Under the pieces are notes generated by a model that did no database searches, was not told the origin of the DNA, and saw only the letters and a program-made list of their open reading frames with translations. The translations under genes and the position numbers were made by a program. This document shows positions 45,685-54,623 of a stretch of DNA of 64,000 nucleotides, piece after piece. Positions within the stretch are counted from its first letter, which is position 1, and each line of letters opens with the position of its first letter. Source of the DNA: Mucinivorans hirudinis. GTDB lineage: Bacteria > Bacteroidota > Bacteroidia > Bacteroidales > Rikenellaceae. The stretch is taken from contig HG934468.1 of assembly GCA_000723505.1 (NCBI GenBank), forward strand, positions 2,326,798-2,390,797, given 5' to 3'.

Positions 45685-47502
45685 ATGGCGAAATTACGTA
45701 GCGCAACATCCACAACGGGGCGAAAAATGGCAGGTGCACGTGCACTTTGGCGGGCAAACGGTATGACCGAAGAGCAATTCGGCAAGCCCATTATTGCAGT
45801 GGTAAACTCCTTCACGCAATTTGTGCCGGGGCATACACACCTCCACAAAATAGGTCAGAAGGTCAAACAATGGATAGAGGAGCAGGGGTGCTATGCCGCC
45901 GAGTTCAACACCATTGCCATTGATGACGGCATTGCTATGGGGCACAGCGGGATGTTGTACTCGTTGCCCAGCCGTGATTTGATTGCCGACTCGGTGGAGT
46001 ATATGTGTGAGGCTCACTGTGTTGATGCTATGATTTGCATCAGCAACTGTGACAAGATAACACCGGGGATGTTGATGGCGGCAATGCGGCTCAATATTCC
46101 TACGGTCTTTGTCAGTGGCGGAGCTATGGAGGCGGGTAGAGTGGGAGAGAGGGATTACGACCTGATAGATGTGATGGTTATGGGGGCAGATGAGGCGGTG
46201 AGTGATGAGCAGTTGCAGGAGGTTGAGCGTGCGGCTTGCCCCACCTGCGGCTCGTGCTCGGGGATGTTTACGGCTAATTCTATGAACTGCCTGACGGAGG
46301 CTCTGGGGTTGTCCTTGCCGGGGAACGGAACGATAGTTGCTACCCACAAAAACCGAAAAAGACTTTTCAAAGAGGCTGCTCGATTGATAGTTAGGAATGC
46401 AATAGACTACTATGAAAATGATAACGAGGCGGTACTTCCCCGCTCCGTTGCCACGCGCGAGGCGTTCCTAAATGCTATGTCGTTGGATATTGCAATGGGA
46501 GGGTCTACGAATACCGTTTTACACCTTTTGGCGGTAGCATCCGAGGCGGGCGTAGATTTCACGATGCGTGATATTGATGAACTTTCGCGCAAGATACCTG
46601 TGCTGTGCAAGGTTGCACCTAATATGCAAAAGTATCATATTGAGGATGTAAATCGTGCAGGTGGTATAATTGCGATTTTGGATGAGTTGGCGCGATTCAA
46701 CCTCGTAGATGGCAGTGTGAAACGTGTGGACGGCTATACATTGCAGCAGGCTATTGAGCAGTACAGTATGTTGCGTCCCACTGCCCCACGCGAAAATTTG
46801 GAGAGATACCTATCCGCGCCGGCGGGTAAGTTTAATATAGAGCTTGGTTCGCAAGAGAAGTATTACGCTACGGCGGATATAGACCGCGCAAACGGCTGCA
46901 TCCGAGATGTCGAAAACGCCTACTCCAAGGATGGGGGTTTGGCGGTGCTTTACGGCAACATTGCGGCGGACGGGTGTATTGTCAAGACGGCGGGTGTTGT
47001 GGCGGAGTGTCTGATTTTCGAGGGTACGGCGCGCGTTTTCGACTCTCAGGAGCAGGCTTGTAAAGGTATTTTGGACGGGACGGTCTTGGCGGGAGATGTT
47101 GTCATAATCCGCTATGAGGGTCCCAAGGGGGGGCCGGGTATGCAGGAGATGTTATACCCGACTTCATATCTGAAGAGTGTGAAGTTGGACAAGGTTTGTG
47201 CGTTGCTTACTGACGGACGTTTCTCGGGCGGTACTTCGGGGTTGAGCATCGGGCATTGTTCGCCGGAGGCTGCTGCGGGAGGGTTGATAGCGGCGGTGAA
47301 GGATGGCGACAAAATCGTGATAGATATACCGGCGCGCAAGATTGAACTCAAGGTGGATGAGGCTACGTTAAACCGACGTATGGTGCGGCTTCGCAAAAAC
47401 GGCTTTGTGCCTAAAAATCGTAACCGAGTCATAAGTAACTCATTAAAAGTATACGCAGCAATGGTAAGCTCAGCCGACCGTGGAGCAGTGAGAGTAATTT
47501 AG
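45685..47502 (+). CDS. ilvD: Dihydroxy-acid dehydratase (605 aa)
   Basis: Fe-S enzyme of valine/isoleucine synthesis, converting dihydroxy acids to 2-keto acids. Cluster cysteines are in [12 protein letters not shown] and [20 protein letters not shown]; the C-terminal [20 protein letters not shown] block is intact. Full length with a normal start ([20 protein letters not shown]). First gene of ilvD-ilvB-ilvN-ilvC; a block of 18-bp tandem repeats fills the gap to ilvB. Confidence 0.97.
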   Translation: MAKLRSATSTTGRKMAGARALWRANGMTEEQFGKPIIAVVNSFTQFVPGHTHLHKIGQKVKQWIEEQGCYAAEFNTIAIDDGIAMGHSGMLYSLPSRDLIADSVEYMCEAHCVDAMICISNCDKITPGMLMAAMRLNIPTVFVSGGAMEAGRVGERDYDLIDVMVMGADEAVSDEQLQEVERAACPTCGSCSGMFTANSMNCLTEALGLSLPGNGTIVATHKNRKRLFKEAARLIVRNAIDYYENDNEAVLPRSVATREAFLNAMSLDIAMGGSTNTVLHLLAVASEAGVDFTMRDIDELSRKIPVLCKVAPNMQKYHIEDVNRAGGIIAILDELARFNLVDGSVKRVDGYTLQQAIEQYSMLRPTAPRENLERYLSAPAGKFNIELGSQEKYYATADIDRANGCIRDVENAYSKDGGLAVLYGNIAADGCIVKTAGVVAECLIFEGTARVFDSQEQACKGILDGTVLAGDVVIIRYEGPKGGPGMQEMLYPTSYLKSVKLDKVCALLTDGRFSGGTSGLSIGHCSPEAAAGGLIAAVKDGDKIVIDIPARKIELKVDEATLNRRMVRLRKNGFVPKNRNRVISNSLKVYAAMVSSADRGAVRVI

Positions 47503-47507
47503 CCCCG

Positions 47508-47615
47508 CCCTACCAGTCCTAAAAAGTCCCACCCGTCCTAAAAGTCCCACCCGTCCTAAAAGTCCCACCCGTCCTAAAAGTCCCACCCGTCCTAAAAAGT
47601 CCTACCAGTCCCAAT
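47508..47615. repeat. 18-bp tandem repeats between ilvD and ilvB
   Basis: About five units of GTCCTAAAAGTCCCACCC (outer units with five A and CCTACCA variants). The block starts 6 bp after the ilvD stop and ends 12 bp before the ilvB ATG, so it fills the whole gap. Its AGTCCTAAAAAGTCC core is the inverse-strand form of the AGGACTTTTT units at 34739. Confidence 0.92.
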
Positions 47616-47626
47616 AGCAAAGAATT

Positions 47627-49345
47627 ATGACATCACAAGAGATTACGACCACAGCAAAAAATATAACGGGAGCCGATATGTTGCTCCGCTCGTTACAGGC
47701 AGAGGGTGTTGATACGATTTTCGGTTACCCGGGCGGGACGATTATGCCCGTTTATGACGAGTTGTTGAACCACACCGAAAAGTTACGCCATATTCTCACG
47801 CGTCACGAGCAGGGGGCAGTCCACGCCGCTCAGGGCTATTCGCGCGTGAGCGGACGGGTGGGGGTATGTTTTGCAACATCGGGACCGGGGGCGACGAACC
47901 TCACCACCGGTATTGCCGATGCGATGATAGACTCCACTCCGCTGGTCTGCATCACGGCTCAGGTCAATGCTCCGTTGCTGGGTTCGGACGCTTTTCAGGA
48001 GGCTGACATTATCAATATGACCGCCCCTGTCACAAAGTGGAATTTTCAGATAACCAACCATACCGAAATTGCCGGAGCCGTGGCAAAGGCTTTTTATATT
48101 GCTCGTACGGGTAGACCCGGACCCGTGGTGCTGGAGATTACCCGCAATGCTCAGGTTACGCGTGGCGATTTCGACTATGCCCCTTGCGAGGGTATTCGCG
48201 GCTACCGCCCTGTGCCGGGGATTCCGATGGAGGATTTGGCTGAGGCTACGCGGTTGATTGCCTCTTCGCACAAGCCGTTGATTTTAGCAGGCAACGGCGT
48301 TAAAATATCGGGAGCGGAGGAGGCTCTCGTAAGATTTGCCGAGAGCGGAAATATACCTATTGCCTCCACCTTGATGGGACTTTCGGTTGTGCCCACCTCG
48401 CATCCGTTGTATGTGGGTATGCTGGGTATGCACGGCAATTTAGCTGCAAACCGTATGACACAGGAGGCTGATTTAATTATTGCCGTGGGTATGCGTTTTT
48501 CAGACCGCGTTACGGGAAAATTAGACCGTTATGCCCCCAAGGCGAAGATTATACACATTGATATTGACCCTGTTGAGATTAACAAAAATGTTCGTCCAAC
48601 GGTTGAGGTCTGCTGCGATGCACGGTCGGCTTTGGAGATTCTGGCGGTGGCTACACAGTACCAGGATAGAGACGAGTGGTTGGAGTATGCACGCAAGGAA
48701 TATTTGATTGAGTGGGAGAATGTTATCAAAGAGAACCTCTATCCCGAGCGCGAGGAGCTGACAATGGCGGAGGTTGTGAATGAGGTGGCGGTGCAGGGTG
48801 AGGCGAATGCTGTTATTGTAACGGATGTTGGTCAGCAACAGATGATTGCGGCGCGATACTCTAAGTTCAATAACACACGTTCGATGATTACCAGTGGTGG
48901 TTTGGGGACTATGGGTTTTGGGTTGCCGGCGGCTGTGGGTGCGAAGATTGCACAGCCCGAGAGGGAGGTTGTTGCATTCCTTGGAGATGGTGGTTTCCAG
49001 ATGACGATGCAGGAACTTGGCACGATGCTGCATTGGGGAATAGGTGTCAAAGTTGTTGTTCTCAATAATTATTTCCTGGGAATGGTTCGTCAGTGGCAAC
49101 AACTCTTTTGGAATAAACGTTATGCGATGACACCGTTAGAAAATCCTGATTTTGTGATGATTGCTCGTGCATACGGCATACCTGCGAAGCGTGTTACCGA
49201 ACGAAAATATTTGAAAGAGGCTGTGGCAGAGATGCTTGCCACGGAAGGCGCATACTTTTTAGAGGTGGTTGTGGGCAGAGAGGATAATGTCTTCCCGATG
49301 GTGCCTGCCGGAGCTTCAATTAGTGATTTGATTTTTAACGAGTAG
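47627..49345 (+). CDS. ilvB: Acetolactate synthase large subunit (572 aa)
   Basis: ThDP-dependent enzyme making acetolactate/acetohydroxybutyrate. ITGADMLLRSLQAEGVDTIF start, catalytic glutamate in RHEQGAVHAAQGYSR, FAD-contact middle domain, and the ThDP motif GDGGFQMTMQELGTML...VVLNN. Full length. The small regulatory subunit gene follows after 5 bp. Confidence 0.97.
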   Translation: MTSQEITTTAKNITGADMLLRSLQAEGVDTIFGYPGGTIMPVYDELLNHTEKLRHILTRHEQGAVHAAQGYSRVSGRVGVCFATSGPGATNLTTGIADAMIDSTPLVCITAQVNAPLLGSDAFQEADIINMTAPVTKWNFQITNHTEIAGAVAKAFYIARTGRPGPVVLEITRNAQVTRGDFDYAPCEGIRGYRPVPGIPMEDLAEATRLIASSHKPLILAGNGVKISGAEEALVRFAESGNIPIASTLMGLSVVPTSHPLYVGMLGMHGNLAANRMTQEADLIIAVGMRFSDRVTGKLDRYAPKAKIIHIDIDPVEINKNVRPTVEVCCDARSALEILAVATQYQDRDEWLEYARKEYLIEWENVIKENLYPEREELTMAEVVNEVAVQGEANAVIVTDVGQQQMIAARYSKFNNTRSMITSGGLGTMGFGLPAAVGAKIAQPEREVVAFLGDGGFQMTMQELGTMLHWGIGVKVVVLNNYFLGMVRQWQQLFWNKRYAMTPLENPDFVMIARAYGIPAKRVTERKYLKEAVAEMLATEGAYFLEVVVGREDNVFPMVPAGASISDLIFNE

Positions 49346-49350
49346 CTACA

Positions 49351-49626
49351 ATGAAAGAGTATAAAATCACAGTTTTCACTGAAAATACGGTGGGTGTTCT
49401 CAACCGTATTACAAATATTTTTACGCGACGTAAAATCAACATCGAGAGTTTGCGCGTTGCCGAGACTCACCACAAAGGCATCTCGCGCTTTACCATTGTT
49501 GCCCTCTCCGATTACGAGACTATGGAGAAGGTGAAAAAACATATCGAACGCATCGTTGAGGTGTTGAAGGCTGACTTCAACGACCGCCACCGCGATGTGG
49601 ACGAGGAATTGAAAGGGCTAATTTAA
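49351..49626 (+). CDS. ilvN: Acetolactate synthase small subunit, single ACT domain (91 aa)
   Basis: ACT domain that confers valine feedback inhibition on the large subunit: KITVFTENTVGVLNRITNIF and RRKINIESLRVAETHHKGIS are the ligand-binding ACT strands. Short form (91 aa), like the E. coli IlvN type, without the C-terminal domain of ~160-180-aa IlvH proteins. Starts 5 bp after ilvB, so translationally linked. Confidence 0.93.
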   Translation: MKEYKITVFTENTVGVLNRITNIFTRRKINIESLRVAETHHKGISRFTIVALSDYETMEKVKKHIERIVEVLKADFNDRHRDVDEELKGLI

Positions 49627-49627
49627 T

Positions 49628-49832
49628 CAGTGTGATTTTGTGATTTTGTGATTTAGGACTTATAGGACTTATAGGACTTATAGGACATTTAGGACTTATA
49701 GGTCAGCTCTAAAAATCACAAATCACAATTTCACAAATCACAAATCACAAATCACAAATCACAAATCACAAATCACAAATCACAAATCACAAATCACAAA
49801 TCACAAATCACAAATCACAAATCACAAATCAC
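49628..49832. repeat. Intergenic tandem-repeat block before ilvC
   Basis: GTGATTTTGTGATTT, then TAGGACTTA units (49655-49702), GTCAGCTCTAAA, then about 17 CACAAAT heptads with one interruption (CACAATTT), ending 18 bp before the ilvC ATG. Same order and spacing as the block at 34726-34935: leader inverse, AGGACTT units, GTCxGCTCT linker, heptads. Confidence 0.92.
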
Positions 49833-49850
49833 AGTTTTACAAAATAAAAA

Positions 49851-50897
49851 ATGGCAAAAATTAATTTTGGCGGCGTAGAAGAGAACGTCGTAACGCGCGG
49901 GGAGTTCCCGTTGGCAAAAGCACAAGAAGTTTTGAAAAATGAAACGGTAGCCGTTATCGGTTACGGTGTTCAGGGACCGGGTCAGTCGATGAATATGCGC
50001 GATAATGGCATCAATGTCATTATCGGGCAGCGTAATTGGTCAAAGAGCTGGGATAAAGCAGTAGCAGATGGCTGGGTGCCGGGCGAGACACTATTCGAGA
50101 TTGAGGAGGCGTGCGCAAAGGGTACTATTATTTTGAACCTGCTCTCGGACGCGGCTCAAATCGAGATGTGGAGCAAGATGAAATCACACCTCACCTCGGG
50201 CAAAGCACTCTGCTTCTCGCACGGTTTCGGCATTACTTACAAAGAGAAAACAGGTATCATTCCCCCGGCTGATGTTGATGTGATTTTGGTTGCACCCAAG
50301 GGTTCGGGCACTTCGCTTCGCCGTCTTTTTGTTTCGGGACGCGGTCTGAACAGTTCGTTTGCCATCTTCCAAGATGCTACGGGTAAGGCGCACGAGCGTG
50401 TTGTGGCACTGGGTATTGCTGTTGGTTCGGGCTACCTGTTTGAAACCGATTTCCGCCGCGAGGTCTACTCGGACTTAACGGGTGAACGCGGCACTTTGAT
50501 GGGTGCAATTCAAGGCATATTTGCGGCTCAGTATCAAGTTCTTCGCGACAACGGACACACTCCCTCAGAGGCGTTTAACGAGACAGTTGAGGAGTTGACT
50601 CAATCTCTGATGCCTCTCATTGCAGAGAATGGTATGGATTGGATGTATGCAAATTGCTCTACTACGGCTCAGCGTGGCGCGCTCGATTGGTGGAAGCCTT
50701 TCCGCGATGCTACCTTGCCGGTGTTCCAGAAGTTGTATGCCGAGGTTGCTTGCGGCAACGAGGCTCAACGTTCTATTGACAGCAACTCAAAACCCGACTA
50801 TCGCGAAAAGTTGGATGCCGAACTCAAAGAACTACACGAGAGCGAAATGTGGCAGACCGGCATAGCGGTTCGCAAACTCCGCCCCGAGAATAATTAG
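49851..50897 (+). CDS. ilvC: Ketol-acid reductoisomerase (348 aa)
   Basis: Converts acetolactate to dihydroxy-isovalerate with NAD(P)H and Mg2+. Rossmann motif VIGYGVQGPGQSMNMRDNG followed by the cofactor loop GQRNWSKSW; the metal/substrate block DLTGERGTLMGAIQGIFAAQ. The class I length and C-terminus look normal. Fourth gene of the ilv cluster, set apart by the repeat block. Confidence 0.96.
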   Translation: MAKINFGGVEENVVTRGEFPLAKAQEVLKNETVAVIGYGVQGPGQSMNMRDNGINVIIGQRNWSKSWDKAVADGWVPGETLFEIEEACAKGTIILNLLSDAAQIEMWSKMKSHLTSGKALCFSHGFGITYKEKTGIIPPADVDVILVAPKGSGTSLRRLFVSGRGLNSSFAIFQDATGKAHERVVALGIAVGSGYLFETDFRREVYSDLTGERGTLMGAIQGIFAAQYQVLRDNGHTPSEAFNETVEELTQSLMPLIAENGMDWMYANCSTTAQRGALDWWKPFRDATLPVFQKLYAEVACGNEAQRSIDSNSKPDYREKLDAELKELHESEMWQTGIAVRKLRPENN

Positions 50898-51530
50898 TGT
50901 CGTAGTTTGCATATGGTGGTTTAGAAAATGAAAATGGAATCCAAAATGGAAATGATTGGAGATTGTTGCCATATAGAATCAACAAACATAATTATTTGCG
51001 GTAAAATTGGGGCCTCTTTTTTTGGTTCTACTGGATTTCGTGTGATATAATTATATATTACTTGTTTTCAATATAATACTTTTAGTTGTCACTGCGGCGA
51101 AAGCCGCAAAGACAACTAAGGTGATTTTTGATTAGTTATACTATGCTACTATTTTCCATACAAAACCCAGTAGTACCATTTTTATTTGTCAATAATCCCA
51201 TGATTAGACTATTTGGTATTACGGGTTATATGGTTGTTGCAACGCTTGAGGGCGCACTCTTTAATGTTGTTCGTTATGTCGACGGAAAGCAAGTAGCATA
51301 TGGGGAATTCTAATCTTGTACTGTTGATTTCCATAGAAGGGATGTTGATACTATTAATGGAAGTGGGTGTGTTTTTGAATTACGGAGTGAAAATAGTAAA
51401 ATTGCCGGGAGCATTACCGTACTATGTAGCCGACGCAAATAGATTGCAGAGTTTGCTGATTGCTGCATGTTTATTGTTAATTGTTTAAACGTATAATATA
51501 ATACAGGAACATTAGAAATTGCAACCATTT
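50898..51530. other. Decayed intergenic region after ilvC
   Basis: Two short frames (51128-51313, ending VVRYVDGKQVAYGEF; 51300-51488, hydrophobic) and a third frame ending IATIYATWFDGYVYK at 51559 look partly protein-like but are broken by stops and overlap. I read them as remnants of one small gene, with low confidence. AT-rich; no promoter recognised. Confidence 0.35.
51083..51118 (+). terminator. Two-tier stem-loop after the ilv cluster
   Basis: TAGTTGTC/GACAACTA outer stem and GCGGC-GAAA-GCCGC inner stem with a GNRA-type tetraloop. ~190 bp after ilvC; a plausible end for that transcript. Confidence 0.6.
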
Positions 51531-51576
51531 ATGCAACTTGGTTTGATGGATATGTATACAAATAGTTATTCAAAAT

Positions 51577-53031
51577 CATTACTGACCGACAAAAAAGTTG
51601 AGAAAAAAAGAGAGGGGTAATCCCCTTTGAAGAGAATTACCCCGATAGTTGTAATTTTGTAAGTGCAAACAATACAAGATTCAACTATGGGCAAAGATAG
51701 TTATAAAAATTTAGTCGGTCAGCCGATTTTCAAACAGGTTGTAGATTTTCTGCCAAGAGCGAAGTTTGACCTGTTAGTTCACCGCCACAAATCGGATAGG
51801 TACTACAAACGATTTCGCTCGTGGGAGCAGTTGATAACTTTGCTCTTTGGGGTCTTTAGCAGGTGTGATTCTGTGGGCGAGATTGCAGCAGCAATGCAGG
51901 GCTTGCAAGGCAAGTTGAGCTATTTGGGGCTAGATAAATCGCCCGCCAAAAGCACCATAGGCGATGCTTTGCGAGATAGAGATGAGGTTTTGTTCAGGGA
52001 TTACTACTTTGAGTTATTGAGCCACTACTCGCCACTTTTGTCGGTCAGCCGAATTAAGGGGGTGGATTTTGAGAAGTTTTACATCTTCGATTCTACCACT
52101 ATTCGCCTATTTTCGGACATAATGAAGGGGGTAGGTCGTAACCCCAAAGGAGATGGTAAGAAGAAGGGTGGATTGAAGGTGCATATGATGATAGACGCTC
52201 ACGCCGATTGTGCCAAGCACGTCAATATAAGCGAGGCAAAAATGCACGATAAGAAATTTCTGAGCAAGCTCAACCTCACAGCAGGGAGTATGATTTGTTT
52301 CGACAAGGCGTACAACGACTATGGGCAATATGCCCGCTGGACAGAAGAGGGAGTTTGGTTTGTCGGACGGTTGAAACGCAATGCTGTTTACGAGGTACAG
52401 GAGGTTATTTCAGAGAAAGTGCTGAACGACAAAGAGTTTGGAGTAATATCAGAGGAGCACATTCATCTGAATTACAAGGATAATAAGGAGCAGAAGAAGG
52501 TTTGTTTAAGGAAAGTTGTTTATCGTGATGAAAAGGGTCGGATATTGGTTTTTATCACCAATAACTTTCAAATCAGTGCAGAGGATGTGGCTTTTATCTA
52601 CAAGTGCCGCTGGCAAATAGAGCTGTTGTTTAAGAAGTTGAAGCAGAATTTTCAACTACACTTTTTCTACTCTGAGACCGAGAATGGAATTAAGACGCAG
52701 ATATGGATAACGCTCATTGCTCATCTACTTTTGACGGTGTTGAAAGTCAAAACGCAGACTGACAAAGCATTTTCGACTGTTGCGGTGTTGGTGAGGATAC
52801 ATTTGACGAGTTATCTGGATATTTTTTGGATGATTCAGAACTGCAAACGCACTTATCACAAGCGAAAAGGGGCTAATTTTTGCTCATCGAGCCGAGCCCC
52901 AACGATACAAATGGCACTATTTTGAGGGGGGGTAGGTATTTTGAAATGACTATTTATGCGGAAATACATGCTGATTACTAAACGATTGCAGAAATAATTA
53001 ACAAAAATCCGATTTTAGTCGGTTAATAATG
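51577..53031 (+). mobile_element. IS4-family insertion sequence (1455 bp)
   Basis: Ends CATTACTGACCGAC at 51577 and the inverse of CATTATTAACCGAC at 53031 (two mismatches in 14). ATTCAAAAT is duplicated on both sides (51568-51576, 53032-53040), a 9-bp target duplication. One intact transposase gene. The insertion is recent enough that the host frame can be restored exactly. Confidence 0.88.
51687..52925 (+). CDS. IS4-family transposase (412 aa)
   Basis: ATG 51687 (MGKDSYKNLVGQPIFKQV) is preferred to a GTG at 51663. N-terminal DUF4372-type domain (FDLLVHRHKSDRYYKRFRSW), then the DDE core: FYIFDSTTIRLFSDI, MICFDKAYNDYGQYARW, and the IS4 signature Y-x2-R-x3-E-x6-K in YKCRWQIELLFKKLK. Complete, so probably active. 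Confidence 0.9.
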   Translation: MGKDSYKNLVGQPIFKQVVDFLPRAKFDLLVHRHKSDRYYKRFRSWEQLITLLFGVFSRCDSVGEIAAAMQGLQGKLSYLGLDKSPAKSTIGDALRDRDEVLFRDYYFELLSHYSPLLSVSRIKGVDFEKFYIFDSTTIRLFSDIMKGVGRNPKGDGKKKGGLKVHMMIDAHADCAKHVNISEAKMHDKKFLSKLNLTAGSMICFDKAYNDYGQYARWTEEGVWFVGRLKRNAVYEVQEVISEKVLNDKEFGVISEEHIHLNYKDNKEQKKVCLRKVVYRDEKGRILVFITNNFQISAEDVAFIYKCRWQIELLFKKLKQNFQLHFFYSETENGIKTQIWITLIAHLLLTVLKVKTQTDKAFSTVAVLVRIHLTSYLDIFWMIQNCKRTYHKRKGANFCSSSRAPTIQMALF

Positions 53032-53383
53032 ATTCAAAATCCTTGAAGATTCTCAGATTTTCGTGGTGGATTGTTTTATCTGTTTTTTGGATACCGCTAA
53101 TTCTGAGTGTGAGCGGTTTTTTGCCTATTAGGCATTCTATTGATTGGTATTGGATATTAATCCAACTCATTCCGCTTATTATGCCTTTGATGTGGTTTAT
53201 TTTGGCTCTGATAATAGTATTAGTCAAGGGAAAGTACTATAATTACAAGCAAAAAGAGACAATAATCATCAAACTATTATTAGTATGGGTTAGCTATTTT
53301 CTCGCATATATTGCCGACCAATGGATGAGGTAGTTGAGTAGTCTGATATTAATGGGCGCAAAAGAAGTAGTGTTATGTTAATT

Positions 53384-53413
53384 TTGATATGGCGTAAATT
53401 ATTTTTATCTTTG
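53384..53413 (+). promoter_or_regulatory. IS630 internal promoter
   Basis: TTG 53384-53386, 19-base gap, TATCTTTG 53406-53413, 18 bp before the orfA ATG. The same arrangement exists in copy 1. Confidence 0.8.
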
Positions 53414-53431
53414 TGATAAATATAGCCTACA

Positions 53432-53896
53432 ATGATTCGTTACACTATCAAATTATCGGCAGCGGAGGTTGCCGAGCTTCAGACAATAATAAAAAAGGGA
53501 AGCCATAGTGCTCATTCTTTTCGTGTTGCTCATATTTTATTGAGTTGCGACAAGGGAGAATTTTCTGACAATAAAGGGATTACCAATGAGAGTATTTGTA
53601 AGGTTTTGAAGATTGGAGCAAGGACAATCGACAGAGTTAAGAAACGATTTGTCGAAGAAGGCTTTGAGGAGGTACTCGAACGTCGCCCTTCGGGTCAGCT
53701 CTATCAGAAAAAAGTAGATGGTGATTTAGAAGCCAAGATAGTAGCATTGTGTTGTAGCGAACCGCCAGCAGGATTTTCCAAATGGTCTTTGCGAATGCTT
53801 TCTAATAAAGTTGTTGAATTGCAGTATGTTGATTACATTTCACACGTTAGTGTGTCTAATGTATTAAAAAAAACGAACTTAAGCCTTGGAAAGTAA
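53432..53896 (+). CDS. IS630-family transposase, N-terminal frame (orfA), copy 2
   Basis: Identical in sequence to orfA of copy 1. Helix-turn-helix region then linker; ends SLGK. The A8 run at 53866-53873 lets ribosomes move -1 (A-AAA-AAA), giving …KKNELKPWKVKGWVIPPEQ and so joining the catalytic frame that follows. Without slippage the 154-aa product would be a DNA-binding protein only, a possible inhibitor of transposition. Confidence 0.88.
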   Translation: MIRYTIKLSAAEVAELQTIIKKGSHSAHSFRVAHILLSCDKGEFSDNKGITNESICKVLKIGARTIDRVKKRFVEEGFEEVLERRPSGQLYQKKVDGDLEAKIVALCCSEPPAGFSKWSLRMLSNKVVELQYVDYISHVSVSNVLKKTNLSLGK

Positions 53897-53904
53897 AGGG
53901 GTGG

Positions 53905-54564
53905 GTGATTCCGCCTGAGCAGAGTGCTAATTTTGTGGCTAATATGGAGCGAGTGTTGGATGTTTATAAGCAGCCCTATAATGAAGAGTATCCGGTTGTT
54001 TGTATGGACGAGTCGCCAAAGCAGCTAATTGAAGAAGTTGCATCAATTCCAATGAAACCGGGGCAGGATGCAAGAGTAGATTATGAATACATTAGGCACG
54101 GAACGGTAAATATATTCATTGCCAATGAACCCCTTACAGGTAGGAGAATAGTGGATGTTACGGATTTTAAGACAAAAGCAGATTGGGCAAAATTCATCAA
54201 GAAAATATCTGATGAATATCCCACTGCCAAGAAGATAAAATTGGTTATGGATAACTTCAAAACTCACGATGGTTCTGCTTTTTATGAGATTTTTCCACCT
54301 GAGCAGGCAAAGGAGTTATGGGATAGATTTGAGTTTATTTTAACTCCCAAGCACGGCAGTTGGTTGAATATGGCAGAGATAGAGTTACACGTGCTCAATG
54401 GTCAGTGTTTGAATAGGCATATTCCTACCAAAGAAAAAGTTATCGCTGAGGTAGAAGCGTGGCAAAACCATCGAAATAACGCAAACTTGAAAATTAACTG
54501 GCAATTTACAAATGAAGATGCAAGAATAAAACTCAAAAAATTATATCCGTCAATTCAAAATTAA
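53905..54564 (+). CDS. IS630-family transposase, catalytic frame (orfB), copy 2
   Basis: Identical in sequence to orfB of copy 1, with the DDE residues in VCMDESPK, LVMDNFKTHD and WLNMAEIEL. The frame is open upstream of the ATG at 53905 into the slippery site, so it is normally made as the back half of a fused protein of roughly 375 residues. Confidence 0.88.
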   Translation: MIPPEQSANFVANMERVLDVYKQPYNEEYPVVCMDESPKQLIEEVASIPMKPGQDARVDYEYIRHGTVNIFIANEPLTGRRIVDVTDFKTKADWAKFIKKISDEYPTAKKIKLVMDNFKTHDGSAFYEIFPPEQAKELWDRFEFILTPKHGSWLNMAEIELHVLNGQCLNRHIPTKEKVIAEVEAWQNHRNNANLKINWQFTNEDARIKLKKLYPSIQN

Positions 54565-54576
54565 CATAACAGTAGT

Positions 54577-54623
54577 TTATATTACAGTTTCCAAAATTGT
54601 ATCTTTGTGATTGGTAATACAGC
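54577..54623 (+). repeat. Degenerate terminal CRISPR repeat
   Basis: Positions 16-47 match the consensus exactly, while the first 12 bases have diverged (TTATATTACAGT). It keeps TATCTTTG but has lost the -33 TTG. IS630 copy 2 ends 4 bp before it. Degenerate repeats usually mark the old end of an array. Confidence 0.85.

Larger units (their letters stand above)
51531..53333 (+). pseudogene. Small membrane-protein gene split by an IS4-family element
   Basis: Cutting out 51577-53031 with one copy of the ATTCAAAAT duplication joins MDMYTNSYSKS (ATG 51546; another ATG at 51531) to LKILRFSWWIVLSVFWIPLI without a frame change. The joined product is a ~110-aa protein with about three membrane helices (VLSVFWIPLILSVSGF, ILIQLIPLIMPLMWFILALI, LLLVWVSYFLAYIADQW). 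Today only the 3' piece (from 53041) is continuous, and its only start would be a TTG. Family unknown. Confidence 0.75.
53370..54572 (+). mobile_element. IS630-family insertion sequence, copy 2 (1203 bp)
   Basis: Same length as copy 1 and opposite in orientation. Flanked by TA at 53368-53369 and 54573-54574. The right end lies 2 bp outside the TA-flanked junction from the degenerate first CRISPR repeat. It carries an exact TTG-N19-TATCTTTG promoter (53384-53413) starting within its terminal repeat. Confidence 0.92.

Noticed and set aside
51128-51488. Two short overlapping plus-strand frames
   Set aside because: Too short and in different frames with stops in between; described only as a decayed region.
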